Source of the DNA: UBA2784 sp964494625
GTDB taxonomy: Bacteria; Pseudomonadota; Alphaproteobacteria; Micropepsales; Micropepsaceae
NCBI GenBank assembly: GCA_964494625.1
Contig: CAZBRT010000004.1
Span: forward strand, 62,001-126,000
Length of the DNA stretch: 64,000 nucleotides
Direction: 5' to 3'
The translations under genes and the position numbers were made by a program. The notes beneath the pieces were generated by a model. The model saw nothing but the letters and a program-made list of their open reading frames with translations, searched no databases and was not told the DNA's origin. The number at the start of each line of letters is the position of its first letter. The stretch's first letter is position 1. Below, in pieces: positions 25,986-34,572 of the stretch.

Positions 25986-26115
25986 CCTGCCCAACCGGGC
26001 TTACAACCGCCGGAGGCTCAAATTGCAACCGGATGAAATTTCGGGGGTAGGTCAACCGAGATCAAATACTACGTGTGAATCAATCACAATAAAAGAACGA
26101 TGTAAATTTTTGTAT

Positions 26116-26325
26116 TCAAACCTTAATAGATAACGGACACAACTCGATTGCTTTTATCGTTATCGCTATCTTACTGCCGAGATATTCATAATAGCATATC
26201 TTGTTCATGCCACTTAATTCCTCGCCAACGTAGAAGGCTGTTCCGGCGGCGTGCGCCGGAGCTCCGTGCAGACTAAGCAAGACAGCAATCGCCACTTTCG
26301 ATGAGATATTCAAGATATTGCGCAC
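26116..26325 (-). CDS. small secreted protein, unknown
   Basis: 69 aa with an N-terminal signal peptide (ISSKVAIAVLLSLHG, cleavage likely after APAHA). The mature part has two Cys and reads FYVGEELSGMNKICYYEYLG. Base composition is clearly more AT-rich than the surroundings, suggesting separate acquisition. No family recognised. Small size limits certainty. Confidence 0.45.
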   Translation of the reverse strand: MRNILNISSKVAIAVLLSLHGAPAHAAGTAFYVGEELSGMNKICYYEYLGSKIAITIKAIELCPLSIKV

Positions 26326-26713
26326 CTAAGCCTCCAAACATTTGAGTAGAAATTACAGAGTGGCGTCAGACGTCGCCTCGACGCCTAACGTCTAGCTGCA
26401 GTGAATAGTAGACGCGTGATACATTACTGTCCATGTCTTCGTTTGTAGCTGGGACCTGCCCCAAACTTTCATCTATGACGACCTGAATCTGTTGGATAAA
26501 AATCTACATCTGCTCCGACAAAATAGTACACTGTGTTGTGTTCTTTCGAATTGGAATGGCGTGGCCGGTCGGCAGACCGAGCGCTGTCTCAGGATACTAC
26601 TCCCCGTTGGTGGGATAATGGCCGCAGTCCGGCAAAACCTCCGCGGCTGGCTTGCCGCTCATCTGGGCGGCGATGGCTACGCGGCCGATAGTGTCTCGTT
26701 TACGCGTCGGGCA
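26326..26713. other. intergenic, nothing supported
   Basis: Roughly 390 AT-richer bases. A plus-strand frame starting at 26492 is open but shows no natural protein character. It may be a remnant of mobile DNA. Confidence 0.4.
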
Positions 26714-26812
26714 TTAGCCCCGCCAGAACAGAAGCCAGAACAGGCCCAGAAAGGCTGCTGCCCAGAGCACGATCGAGCCGACGAATTTTAGAGCAGGGTT
26801 GGGCTTTGTCAT
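26714..26812 (-). CDS. possible single-span membrane micropeptide
   Basis: From the ATG at 26812 the frame gives 32 aa: a short polar start (MTKPNPALKF), one hydrophobic helix (IVLWAAAFLGLFWLLFW) and an RG end. The composition is right for a micropeptide, but there is no independent support. A longer frame from 26920 would add an implausible basic N-terminus. Confidence 0.3.
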   Translation of the reverse strand: MTKPNPALKFVGSIVLWAAAFLGLFWLLFWRG

Positions 26813-26995
26813 GCGGGGAGGATGGAGGTGATTCGCTGCCATCACAAGGCGGCACTTGAGGTTGTGATGGCCAAGGCGCATCCTCCCTCGCACGATGGTG
26901 AAATGAGGTTTCAAGGTCACGCCGAGTGCGAGCGCGGTCCCTTGACGATAGCCGCAAGCAGCTCTCCAACCTTCACAAGCCCTGCAGGCGACATT

Positions 26996-27453
26996 TCATC
27001 TGCGCAAATTGCCATCAGGGCGGCAGACCGCAACAATCCGGTCCCATGAGCGGTGCTCATCAACACAAGAGACATTGCCCGCGAAGACGACAGACTCCAT
27101 GACTCGGCGTGCATGGGGTCCGCCCGGCTCAGGCAATTCGATGGCATAGAAATCGGCGATCCGCACCTCAATCCCGCCATCATCATGGCCGTTCCAATGC
27201 TTAAGAATTACGGCCGCTTCATCAAAGGTGGGGGCAGAAATAGGTCTATCCCGTCCGCTGCAGAAAGTTCGGCTGCGATCTGATCACCTTCACGCTCTAC
27301 AAGCTCACCCTCGATCTCGACCTGCTTTAACAAGATGTCTTCGACCGGAAACTCAGAAATCTCGTTTCCCTGAAGGCCATCTACTGCTGCCCCTGCTGCC
27401 CATCCACCCGAGTGTCCAAAGAGATTGGCAAGAAAGAGCTTCCACCGCACCAT
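26996..27453 (-). pseudogene. unknown gene split by a one-base frameshift
   Basis: From ATG 27453 the frame reads MVRWKLFLANLFGHSGG through EGDQIAAELSAADGIDLFLPPP and then goes out of frame to a stop at 27208. In another frame, from the same C-tract onward, it continues TFDEAAVILKHWNGHDDGG, then RIADFYAIELPEPGG, to a stop at 26996-26998. Adding one C to the five-C run (27230-27234 on the plus strand) would join both into about 152 natural-looking residues. Family unknown. Either a mutation, a sequencing error in a homopolymer or, less likely, recoding. Confidence 0.55.
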
Positions 27454-27553
27454 CGTCGCCTCCACTTGTTCACTTCTGCCAGGCAAATGTGCCCATAGCA
27501 TCCAGCCCGTCAAGACTGCGTTGAACGACAGCGTGGATATTCGTGTCCCAATG

Positions 27554-27949
27554 TCATCGCGGCAACCGCCGTCTCGCAAGTTTCGCCGCGGGTCGCACAA
27601 GAAGCCGCAAGACCATCGACCGTCTTAGGGGGGATTGCTCTATCATGCGCGCCAACGGCGGCGACAAGCGATAATAGATTGCGATGGCAAGTCGGCCGAA
27701 TTTGCTCTGCAAAAGGACCTGATCGCGGAACTCTTGGAGGCAAACAACTTCAGCGGCGTCAACGCTGCCGGTTGCTGCCGTCGCAATGAAGCAGCCTGAC
27801 TTCCCCGACGACGATCCGCCCTTATTGTGCCCCCCGGCATCTCGACCAGTGTGATGAGAAAGGTAACTGCCTTTGCCGTCATGCGGCAGACCGATGTAGC
27901 CATCCATCCAAGCCTTGTGATCGGCCTTCCTTTTGTCATCATCAGACAT
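27554..27949 (-). CDS. CFI-box (CFI-CTERM) domain protein
   Basis: 131 aa. The C-terminal half contains the CFI-box: SGCFIATAATGS, then VVCLQEFRDQVLL, then YYRLSPPLARMI with Arg-rich residues following. The motif recurs at the ends of otherwise unrelated bacterial proteins, and its role is not known to me. The N-terminal half is short and polar (DDKRKADHKAWMDGYIG, then a Gly/Ser/His-rich linker). It lies 100 bases upstream of the frameshifted gene on the same strand, so the two may have been one operon. Confidence 0.7.
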   Translation of the reverse strand: MSDDDKRKADHKAWMDGYIGLPHDGKGSYLSHHTGRDAGGHNKGGSSSGKSGCFIATAATGSVDAAEVVCLQEFRDQVLLQSKFGRLAIAIYYRLSPPLARMIEQSPLRRSMVLRLLVRPAAKLARRRLPR

Positions 27950-28080
27950 CGCTGATCCCCACGCTGCACGCGGTGAAACTTCCGGAAGCTAAACGAACCG
28001 TTGTGACACCGTCAATTTAGCATACCCGCGTACGACTGTTTGTTTGCGCTGGACTACCAGCGAACGCCACCCGCAGTATC

Positions 28081-28146
28081 TGCGCCGACGCGTGAGTGGC
28101 AGCACAGATACAGAGGTTTCGCCGGTCATGTTCGCGGCGATAGCTT
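28081..28146 (-). pseudogene. 3' remnant of a second integrase gene
   Basis: On the minus strand this encodes AIAANMTGETSVSVLPLTRRR, closely matching the C-terminus of the integrase at 29005-30195 (TIAANMTGAPSAPVLPFTRH). DNA similarity to 29010-29075 is about three quarters, with the stop lost. It is probably left from an earlier related element or a partial duplication about 929 bases away. Confidence 0.65.
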
Positions 28147-28234
28147 CGCAGGTCAAATTTGGCCAATATGAGTTTCACTCAGCTCAAAGCATGGGCAGGC
28201 TGGGCGTCGATTACCGCCTATCTGGTAAGGCGCG

Positions 28235-28768
28235 CTACTCGCAAACCCAGATCGTGTTGGGCGTTCCATCCGCATTCGACGAGATCACACGCTCATAGCA
28301 ATGCTCGCCCTCGGCAGGCTGGTCGGATGGCGCCATGATGGCCCCGAGGATGCCAAGCAGCAAAATCGCTCCGATGGCTTCCGCAGAACCATCATCATCT
28401 CCAGAGCGTGACGACGCGATCGGCACAAGCCTTTCACTTCCGACCAAACCGGGGCTCTGATCCATCCACCATGTGCCATCAAGCGAACCGTCCGACATCA
28501 ACGTATAGATAGCTGTTCCGCTCTCACTGCCAACAGCAAAGCGGACCTCCAATTGGCCGTTCCAAATTGAGCCGGACCCGGCACTATTGGGCCATCGCAG
28601 GCTGCATGTGCCCTGACTGCCGGTGATTTCTACCTCGGTGACGAAGGGAGAGCCGTTGTAGTAGGTGCCGCTTGACGAATATCGGCCGCTAACTTCACAG
28701 GCCGAAGACGTGCCAGACGCAACCGCGATCAGTAAGCCGGCAAGAACTATGAGGAGCGACGGCCGCAT
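28235..28768 (-). CDS. secreted protein, unknown function
   Basis: 177 aa with a clear signal peptide (LLIVLAGLLIAVASG, cleavage near SSA-C). The mature part has a beta-rich, Gly/Ser/Thr-rich domain (GRYSSSGTYYNGS, TCSLRWPNS, DGSLDGTWWMDQSPG), a hydrophobic segment (IGAILLLGILGAIMAP) that may be a membrane anchor, and a short Cys-containing tail (EHCYERV, WVCE). Paired Cys suggest a periplasmic or exported location. No family recognised; isolated minus-strand gene. Confidence 0.6.
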   Translation of the reverse strand: MRPSLLIVLAGLLIAVASGTSSACEVSGRYSSSGTYYNGSPFVTEVEITGSQGTCSLRWPNSAGSGSIWNGQLEVRFAVGSESGTAIYTLMSDGSLDGTWWMDQSPGLVGSERLVPIASSRSGDDDGSAEAIGAILLLGILGAIMAPSDQPAEGEHCYERVISSNADGTPNTIWVCE

Positions 28769-29004
28769 GATTTCTCCATGAGATTTCGGGATTGGACGGC
28801 TGCGATGTTACAGCAGTTAAAGTAGCCGCCATCGCCAACAGCTTGTGCGCCTTGTATGACAAGCTGGTGACGCCACCAAGAACTAGAGCATGGCAACATT
28901 CTTGCGTTCCTCCGTTGGAAGCTTTGCGGCAAAAGTGTTGCACTCATCATGACTTTTGAGGCGACCCAGGGCGCAAAGGGAACTGCAATCGTGCGCCGCG
29001 CTGA

Positions 29005-30195
29005 TCACCTGCGATGACGTGTGAAAGGCAGCACAGGTGCAGATGGCGCCCCGGTCATGTTCGCCGCGATGGTGGCGGCGGTACGCTCGGCGGCGGCCAG
29101 CACCGGGTTCAAGTCGAGATGCGCATAGCGTTGCGTGGTAGAGGCCTGCGCGTGGCCGAGGATTGCACCGGTGACATAGAGAGACGTGCCCGCCTGCACC
29201 GCCACGCTGGCGAAGGAATGGCGCAAATCATGGATGCGCACGTCGTCCAGCTTGGCCTCCTTGCGGATGCGCTGCCAGATTTTCTGTATGCCCTGAAATG
29301 CCGCGCCGCCCTTGCCGGGAAACACAAGGCCGCCATCACTTGCGCGGGGTAGGGCCGCCAATAGATCGCGGGCGGGAGCAGGCAGGGGCACGATCTTCTC
29401 GCCGGTCTTGCTTTCAGGCAGATGCAGGAACGAACCGCCAAGGTTCACATCACGCCAGCAAAGGTTCAGCCCCTCGCTCAGGCGCATGCCAGTGAAGAGG
29501 AGGACGCGGAACAGATTGATGGCAGGCATTGGCGCAAGGCCCATGCCCTCGAACTTCTCCAGCGCGGCACCCAGCCGTGCCATTTCATCGGCGGTCAGGA
29601 AGCGCTGGCGCACTTGCTCCCGGTGCTTCTTGATGCCGCGCGCCGGATTGGACCCGACAGGTCGCAGCCCACGATCCTCGGCAAACGTCATCATGTGGGA
29701 GAACAGGGCGGCGGCACGATTGGCAGCAACCCGACGGCTTTTGAAGGATGACCCGCCGTGCCATGCCTTCACGTCTGTCTGAGTGATACCTGTTACCGAA
29801 GCCTTGCCGAAGTGAGGCAGGATGTGCAGCCGCGCCAGCCGCTCGTATTCGTCGCGGGTGCGCGGCTTGTTCATGGCCATGACTTCATCGCGGTAAGTCG
29901 CATACAGCTCAGCAACGGTCATCGCCTTACGGCTGGCCTTGCGCTTGTCGCTGGGGTCTTCACCTTTGCGCGCTGCTTCCAGCACATCCTTGGCTATGTC
30001 CCGCGCTGCATCTGGCGTGAGTGGCCCATGTGCGCCCAGCGTGAACCATCGCTGGCGACCTTCTTCAGTGCGGTACTTGACGAGGTAGGAGATCCGGCCC
30101 TCGCGATGACGAGCCCCAAATCCTCGCAGTTCACTGTCCCATGCGATTTGCCCGGGTTTGAGGGCATCTACGATGCGCTTCGTGACTTTCGGCAT
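29005..30195 (-). CDS. tyrosine site-specific integrase of the island
   Basis: 396 aa from ATG 30195 (an in-frame upstream ATG at 30252 would add 19 basic residues). An N-terminal DUF4102-like arm-binding region (LRGFGARHREGRISYLVKYR) and a SAM-like core-binding domain (about 92-175) precede the catalytic domain. Catalytic residues: R238 (TGMRLSE), H322 and R325 (HDLRHSF), H348 (LGHAQ) and Y357 (TQRYAHLD). It is of the P4/phage-integrase type that targets tRNA genes. It sits at the right end of the island, reading inward, with a tRNA-Pro 3' fragment about 190 bases beyond its start. This is the standard int-att arrangement. Confidence 0.93.
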   Translation of the reverse strand: MPKVTKRIVDALKPGQIAWDSELRGFGARHREGRISYLVKYRTEEGRQRWFTLGAHGPLTPDAARDIAKDVLEAARKGEDPSDKRKASRKAMTVAELYATYRDEVMAMNKPRTRDEYERLARLHILPHFGKASVTGITQTDVKAWHGGSSFKSRRVAANRAAALFSHMMTFAEDRGLRPVGSNPARGIKKHREQVRQRFLTADEMARLGAALEKFEGMGLAPMPAINLFRVLLFTGMRLSEGLNLCWRDVNLGGSFLHLPESKTGEKIVPLPAPARDLLAALPRASDGGLVFPGKGGAAFQGIQKIWQRIRKEAKLDDVRIHDLRHSFASVAVQAGTSLYVTGAILGHAQASTTQRYAHLDLNPVLAAAERTAATIAANMTGAPSAPVLPFTRHRR

Positions 30196-30380
30196 GTGTC
30201 CCTTGCGGCGGTGCGTTCTGGTTGCCGGACAATTCCGGCAACCACCGGGCAACCAAATTCTCGGAAACAGAGTCTCACGTCATGCATGACCGTACAACAA
30301 ATATTGGCGTAACTCATTGTAATTGTTGTATTGGGGAAACGTGGGGCATGACTGGGAAACTGGCGGAAATCCATCTGTCA

Positions 30381-30429
30381 CAGTCTGGGGGACTGGGGGT
30401 CGTGGGTTCAAATCCCGCCGCTCCGACCA
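30381..30429 (+). other. attachment site: 3' end of tRNA-Pro(GGG)
   Basis: From the anticodon arm (CAGT-CTGGGGG-ACTG, anticodon GGG) through the T arm (GTGGG-TTCAAAT-CCCGC) to the 3' acceptor strand CGCTCCG, A and CCA (30427-30429) this is a tRNA-Pro. The 5' acceptor (CGGAGCG) and D arm are absent from the preceding sequence. This is the displaced 3' end left by island integration; the complete tRNA should be at the island's other end, left of this window. Confidence 0.8.
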
Positions 30430-30535
30430 TTTTCTGCACCTTCCTGATGTCGCGTAATGCGTTCGCGCTCTGTCGGCTTCCCAGCCGCACAGAGCTGTGC
30501 AAGCTTCATGGCTTGTCGAGCTGGTGGACGAGCGC

Positions 30536-31681
30536 ATGACCAATTTCGATCTCGCCATCATCGGCCTTGGCGCCGTGGGCAGTGCCGCGCTTGTGGCGGG
30601 TGCGCGCGCGGGCGCAAGGGTGATCGGCATTGACCGCTTCACACCGCCGCATCGACACGGATCAACCCATGGCGAGACGCGCATCGTGCGCGCGGCCATC
30701 GGGGAAGGCGTGGCCTATACGCCCTTTGCGCTGCGTTCGTTCGCGCTGTGGGACCAGCTTTCGCGCGAAACGGACGCGCTCCTCGTCAATCGTTGCGGTC
30801 TTCTGGTGCTGGGCGGTGTGCTGCCGCATGCCACGCATGTGTCAGCAGGTTTTCTTGAGACCACGATCGCAGCGGCACGGCGTTTCGACATCGCGCATGA
30901 ACTGATTGACGCTGACGCGGTGCGGTCACGCTTCCCCGCTTTCACGGCGTTCCGGCAGCGCGAAGCCTATTTCGAACCGGGTGCGGGCTTTGCCATTCCC
31001 GAGAATGTCGTCGCGACGCAGATCAAGGTTGCGCGGAAGCATGGCGCCGAGGTCCAATTCAACTGCCGGGTTGAATCCATTGGCGATGCGCAAGGCCAAT
31101 TTGAGATCGCAACGGCACAGGGCCGCATCCGCGCCCGGAAAGTAATTGCCTGCGCGGGCGCGTGGATGAAGGACTTCCTTCCGCCCGCATGGCGTGCGCA
31201 TTTGACCGTGACGCGCCAGACGCTCCATTGGTACGCGACGGGTGCCAAGGCGGCAGATTTTGCGCCCGCGCGCATGCCGGTCTTCATCTGGGATGATCTC
31301 TATGGTTTTCCCGAGATCGCACCCGGCGGCGGCACCAAGATCGCAACCGAGTTGTTGTCGGATGTCTTTGATCCCGACCAGCCGGGTCGCGATGTCACTG
31401 AAGACGATGTTGCATTGGCGACGCCGAAAGTGCGCAGTCATTTTCCGCAGGTGGGGCCGCATCTGCGGGGCGCGGTGTGCCTTTACACGTCAACGCCGCG
31501 CTTTGATTTTCTGGTCGATGCCCATCCCGCCATGCCGGGCGTGACAATTGTTTCGGCCTGCTCCGGCCACGGCTTCAAGCACTCGGCGGCGATTGGCGAG
31601 AGCGTCGCCCTTGCCGCGCTGGACGCGCCGCATCTGTCCATTCCCGATGCGTGGCGTGCGCGTGCGGCACTTTCGACTTGA
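30536..31681 (+). CDS. FAD-dependent amine oxidase (monomeric sarcosine / N-methyltryptophan oxidase type)
   Basis: 381 aa from ATG 30536. The FAD-binding dinucleotide motif is at the N-terminus (LAIIGLGAVGSAALVAGARAG). The next blocks, GIDRFTPPHRHGSTHGETRI and the C-terminal CSGHGFKHSAAIGE, are hallmarks of monomeric sarcosine oxidase and N-methyl-L-tryptophan oxidase (SolA). The C-terminal block includes the region that carries the Cys binding FAD covalently in this family. The reaction is oxidative demethylation of an N-methyl amino acid with release of hydrogen peroxide and formaldehyde. First intact chromosomal gene after the island; its stop abuts the stop of the convergent KAS III gene. 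Confidence 0.88.
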   Translation: MTNFDLAIIGLGAVGSAALVAGARAGARVIGIDRFTPPHRHGSTHGETRIVRAAIGEGVAYTPFALRSFALWDQLSRETDALLVNRCGLLVLGGVLPHATHVSAGFLETTIAAARRFDIAHELIDADAVRSRFPAFTAFRQREAYFEPGAGFAIPENVVATQIKVARKHGAEVQFNCRVESIGDAQGQFEIATAQGRIRARKVIACAGAWMKDFLPPAWRAHLTVTRQTLHWYATGAKAADFAPARMPVFIWDDLYGFPEIAPGGGTKIATELLSDVFDPDQPGRDVTEDDVALATPKVRSHFPQVGPHLRGAVCLYTSTPRFDFLVDAHPAMPGVTIVSACSGHGFKHSAAIGESVALAALDAPHLSIPDAWRARAALST

Positions 31682-32722
31682 TCAGCTGATGACTGCCAAT
31701 GCCGAGCCGACGGCAAAGCTTGCGCCGAAACCCACCATCAGGGCCTTGTCGCCCTTCTTTGCCTTTCCTGACCTTACGAGTTCGTCGAGCAATAGCGGGA
31801 TCGAGGCCGAAGACGTGTTGCCCGTTTCGGCAAATGACGCGCACAGGCGCTCCAAGGGAATACCGGCCTTTTTGCATGCAGGCTCAAGAATGCGCGTGAG
31901 GTTGGCCTGGTGCGGGATCAGCCAGTCGATCGTATGTCCGGCCGCCTGATAGCGCTCGATCTCCTGCGCCAGGATGCGCGTGGCACCCACGGCGACAGGT
32001 GGTCCGGCCATGAACCAGCGCGCGCTACGCGGTACGGGACGGTCGGGGTAAAAGGCTTCCATGCCGCCGCCGCGGATGAGGCCGATCTGGTCCTTGTCAA
32101 TCAATGACGTCGCCCGCACGGCTTCAAGTGTGGCCAGCCCCGGCTTGCCGGTTTCCAGCATCACGCCTGATGCGGCATCGCCGAAAAGGGTCGAGGTGCC
32201 GAATGTCATCGGATCGTAGGCGATGCAGCGGGATGAAAATTCGATGCCAAGGCATGCAACGCGCTTGTAGCCAAGCCCCTTCATGAGGCCCGAAGCAATC
32301 GTCAGGGCATACATGAAGCCGGTGCAGGCGTTTGATCCGATGTCGAGCACGAAGGGCGCGCCCAGCGCATGTCCCTTCGCCTTGGCCTCCGCGACGATCT
32401 GCTGCGACACGCCGGGAAAACCGTGGTTCGATGAAGACGATACGATCAATGCGTCCAAATCGTCCCATCTGCCGCCCGCCATCTGTTCCACAAGCGAAAG
32501 CCCCACGGCAACGGGCTTGTCCTCCGGCGCGAAAAATCGGCGCGACTTCAGCCCCGTCTTCTTCTCGATCAGGACCGAGCGGTCTTTCACCATCTGGATG
32601 TGCTCGGCGGCGGATTCGTCATCCGGGTCCGCGCCGGCAATCAGCATGTCACCGATTTCCACGTTGGAAATGATTCGTGGCGGCAGGACACTGGCTGTGG
32701 CCGTAATCGCAATCGTGGTCAT
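31682..32722 (-). CDS. 3-oxoacyl-ACP synthase III family (KAS III) protein
   Basis: 346 aa with the FabH-type catalytic triad: C133 (SNACTGF), H271 (LIPHQAN) and N302 (TGNTSSAS). KAS III condenses an acyl-CoA with malonyl-ACP to start fatty-acid synthesis. Sequence around the active site is normal, but the N-terminal portion has an insert (GADPDDESAAEHIQMVKDRSV) not in E. coli FabH, and fabD/acpP neighbours are absent. It could therefore be a paralogue, such as a BioZ- or secondary-metabolite-type enzyme, rather than the housekeeping fabH. Confidence 0.82.
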   Translation of the reverse strand: MTTIAITATASVLPPRIISNVEIGDMLIAGADPDDESAAEHIQMVKDRSVLIEKKTGLKSRRFFAPEDKPVAVGLSLVEQMAGGRWDDLDALIVSSSSNHGFPGVSQQIVAEAKAKGHALGAPFVLDIGSNACTGFMYALTIASGLMKGLGYKRVACLGIEFSSRCIAYDPMTFGTSTLFGDAASGVMLETGKPGLATLEAVRATSLIDKDQIGLIRGGGMEAFYPDRPVPRSARWFMAGPPVAVGATRILAQEIERYQAAGHTIDWLIPHQANLTRILEPACKKAGIPLERLCASFAETGNTSSASIPLLLDELVRSGKAKKGDKALMVGFGASFAVGSALAVIS

Positions 32723-32800
32723 GGGGCAGGCTTTGAGGTTCGAAGCAGCGGAAATGCCAGCCTAGCGCATCAAAGCCGCATCTTCAAAATGACGGTGCCT

Positions 32801-33019
32801 TCAGCTTTCCGCCGCGTCGGCGCCCCTGGACATCCATTTGATGATGAGGCCGGCGGGCAACACCCATCCCATGCCCGCGACCGCATAGTAGAGGAACTCC
32901 ACAAGGCCATTGGCACCTGGAAGGATTCGCACGGCCAGCCCCATGGCCAGCAGCGCATAGACGGCAAGGCACGCGAGCAGGAGGACGAGGCCAATCAGCT
33001 TGCGCAGGCGGATATTCAT
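32801..33019 (-). CDS. DUF2842 family small membrane protein
   Basis: 72 aa with two membrane segments (LIGLVLLLACLAVYALLAMG and FLYYAVAGMGWVLPAGLII) and the family ending IKWMSRG. The motif NIRLRKLIG at the start and LPAGLIIKWM near the end match DUF2842, an alphaproteobacterial family of unknown role often found near ctaA, as here. It is divergent from ctaA, 90 bases away. Confidence 0.82.
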   Translation of the reverse strand: MNIRLRKLIGLVLLLACLAVYALLAMGLAVRILPGANGLVEFLYYAVAGMGWVLPAGLIIKWMSRGADAAES

Positions 33020-33109
33020 GGCGGCAGGCCCAGACTATTGGTCGCAATGGACAGGTCACGCAAAGTCGCTAAGTGCATAGCGGGCGCAAATGAGGGCGGC
33101 AAGACAGCA

Positions 33110-34123
33110 ATGACGGACACGGCAAAAGACAGGTTGGAGCCGGTGCGCCTTTGGCTGTGGGCCGTGCTTGGCCTTTTGTTCGTGATGATCGTGGTCGGCG
33201 GCCTTACCCGCCTCACCGATTCCGGCCTTTCCATCACGGAGTGGCGGCCGGTCACGGGTGCGATTCCGCCCCTCAATGAGACCGATTGGCTCTCCGAGTT
33301 CGACAGGTACCGCGCAAGCTCGGAATACCAGATGCAGAACCGCGGCATGTCGCTTGCCGAGTTCAAGGAAATCTATTGGTGGGAGTGGGGGCATCGGTTT
33401 CTTGGTCGCCTGATCGGCTTTGTCTTTGCCGTGCCGTTTGTCGTGTTCCTTGTGCAGAAACGCATCGACCGCCCGCTTGGATTGCGGCTGGGTGTGATCT
33501 TCGTGCTGGGCGGACTTCAGGGCGCACTGGGCTGGTTCATGGTGCAGAGCGGGCTTTCGGAGCGCGTCGATGTCAGCCAGTACCGGCTAGCGGCGCATCT
33601 GGGCGTCGCCTTTGTCATCTTCGCCGCAACCCTCTGGGTCCTGTTGGGGCTGGCGCACCGCAAGCGCGCACATTCGGACATGGCGCCGCGCACGCGAAGA
33701 TTGGCCGCCATCATGGTGGTCGCCGTCTTCGTCCAGATTCTTTTGGGCGCGCTTGTTGCCGGGCTTGATGCCGGACTCACCTACAACACTTGGCCGCTGA
33801 TGGACGGGCAGTTGGTGCCGAACGGGTTGTTCCAGATTCAGCCCGTGATGCTCAATTTCTTTGAGAACATCACCATGGTGCAGTTCCAGCACCGCATCTT
33901 GGCCTATCTGATTGCGGCCCTGGTCGTGTGGCTCTGGCTGGATGCGCGCAGGTCGGAGGCTGCCCGCACGGCCAATGTGCTGGCAGGACTGGTCGCCGCC
34001 CAAATCCTTCTGGGCGTCTGGACTTTGCTTGCGGTGGTGCCGCTCTGGCTGGGCGTCGCCCACCAAGCAATGGCTGTGATGGTCTTTGCCATGGCCATCG
34101 TTCACGCCTATCGCGTGCGCTGA
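33110..34123 (+). CDS. ctaA: heme A synthase (COX15/CtaA)
   Basis: 337 aa from ATG 33110. An eight-helix membrane protein that oxidises the C8 methyl of heme O to form heme A for cytochrome aa3 oxidase. Landmarks are the first helix with IVVGGLTRLTDSGLSITEWR, then WWEWGHRFLGRLIG (heme-ligand His), YRLAAHLGVAF, GLDAGLTYNTWPLMDG and VQFQHRILAYLIA, LGVAHQAMAV (further His). Length is typical of the alphaproteobacterial subtype. The last 16 bases overlap the 3' end of the convergent CoA-binding gene. Confidence 0.95.
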   Translation: MTDTAKDRLEPVRLWLWAVLGLLFVMIVVGGLTRLTDSGLSITEWRPVTGAIPPLNETDWLSEFDRYRASSEYQMQNRGMSLAEFKEIYWWEWGHRFLGRLIGFVFAVPFVVFLVQKRIDRPLGLRLGVIFVLGGLQGALGWFMVQSGLSERVDVSQYRLAAHLGVAFVIFAATLWVLLGLAHRKRAHSDMAPRTRRLAAIMVVAVFVQILLGALVAGLDAGLTYNTWPLMDGQLVPNGLFQIQPVMLNFFENITMVQFQHRILAYLIAALVVWLWLDARRSEAARTANVLAGLVAAQILLGVWTLLAVVPLWLGVAHQAMAVMVFAMAIVHAYRVR

Positions 34124-34572
34124 GCCATCCTCAACCGGCGGAACTCGATCTTCGGGCAGCGGTTGATGACGACATCAATGCCGTGTGCCATGGCCTTGTC
34201 GGTTGCCCCGGTGTGGACAACACCCAACTGGGTCCATAGCACGGCTGCGCCTGTCTCAGCGCGCGCGGCGATCATCTCGTCGACAATGCCCGGCAGTGCC
34301 TCGCTGGTGCGGAAGACATCAACGAGGTCAATCGGTCCCGCCACATCGGCAAGCGTTGCGCAAACCGTCTGGCCGTGGATCGGCTTGCCCGCGAGGCCGG
34401 GATTGACGGGGACGACGTCATAACCCTGGTGCAACAGCCAATGCATCACCTCGTTCGAGGGGCGATCCTCATTCGCGCTGGCGCCCAGAAGCGCGACGCG
34501 CCGCACGCGCAACAGAAGGGCGCGCAGGCCGTCATCATCATTGATGTGCCGGCCTGCCTTGCCAGCGCTCAT
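34108..34572 (-). CDS. CoA-binding domain protein (YccU-like)
   Basis: 154 aa from ATG 34572, which overlaps the stop of the enoyl-CoA hydratase gene by four bases (ATGA), showing coupled translation. Rossmann-type CoA-binding fold: VALLGASANEDRPSNEVM, GYDVVPVNPGLAGKPI, DLVDVFRTSEALPGIVDE, AVLWTQLGV and VINRCPKIE near the end. This is the YccU/COG1832 family; biological role unclear, probably binding of CoA or acyl-CoA. An upstream ATG at 34584 is less likely given the overlap. Confidence 0.88.
   Translation of the reverse strand: MSAGKAGRHINDDDGLRALLLRVRRVALLGASANEDRPSNEVMHWLLHQGYDVVPVNPGLAGKPIHGQTVCATLADVAGPIDLVDVFRTSEALPGIVDEMIAARAETGAAVLWTQLGVVHTGATDKAMAHGIDVVINRCPKIEFRRLRMAQRTR

Noticed and set aside
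30370..30429. A complete tRNA-Pro at this place
   Set aside because: The 5' acceptor strand and the D arm are missing from the preceding sequence, so only the 3' part is present.
30280..30699. Minus-strand frames translating to SERRDLNPRPPVPQT and GAAGFEPTTPSPP
   Set aside because: These strings are the well-known false translations of tRNA genes read backwards; they support the tRNA-Pro remnant instead.
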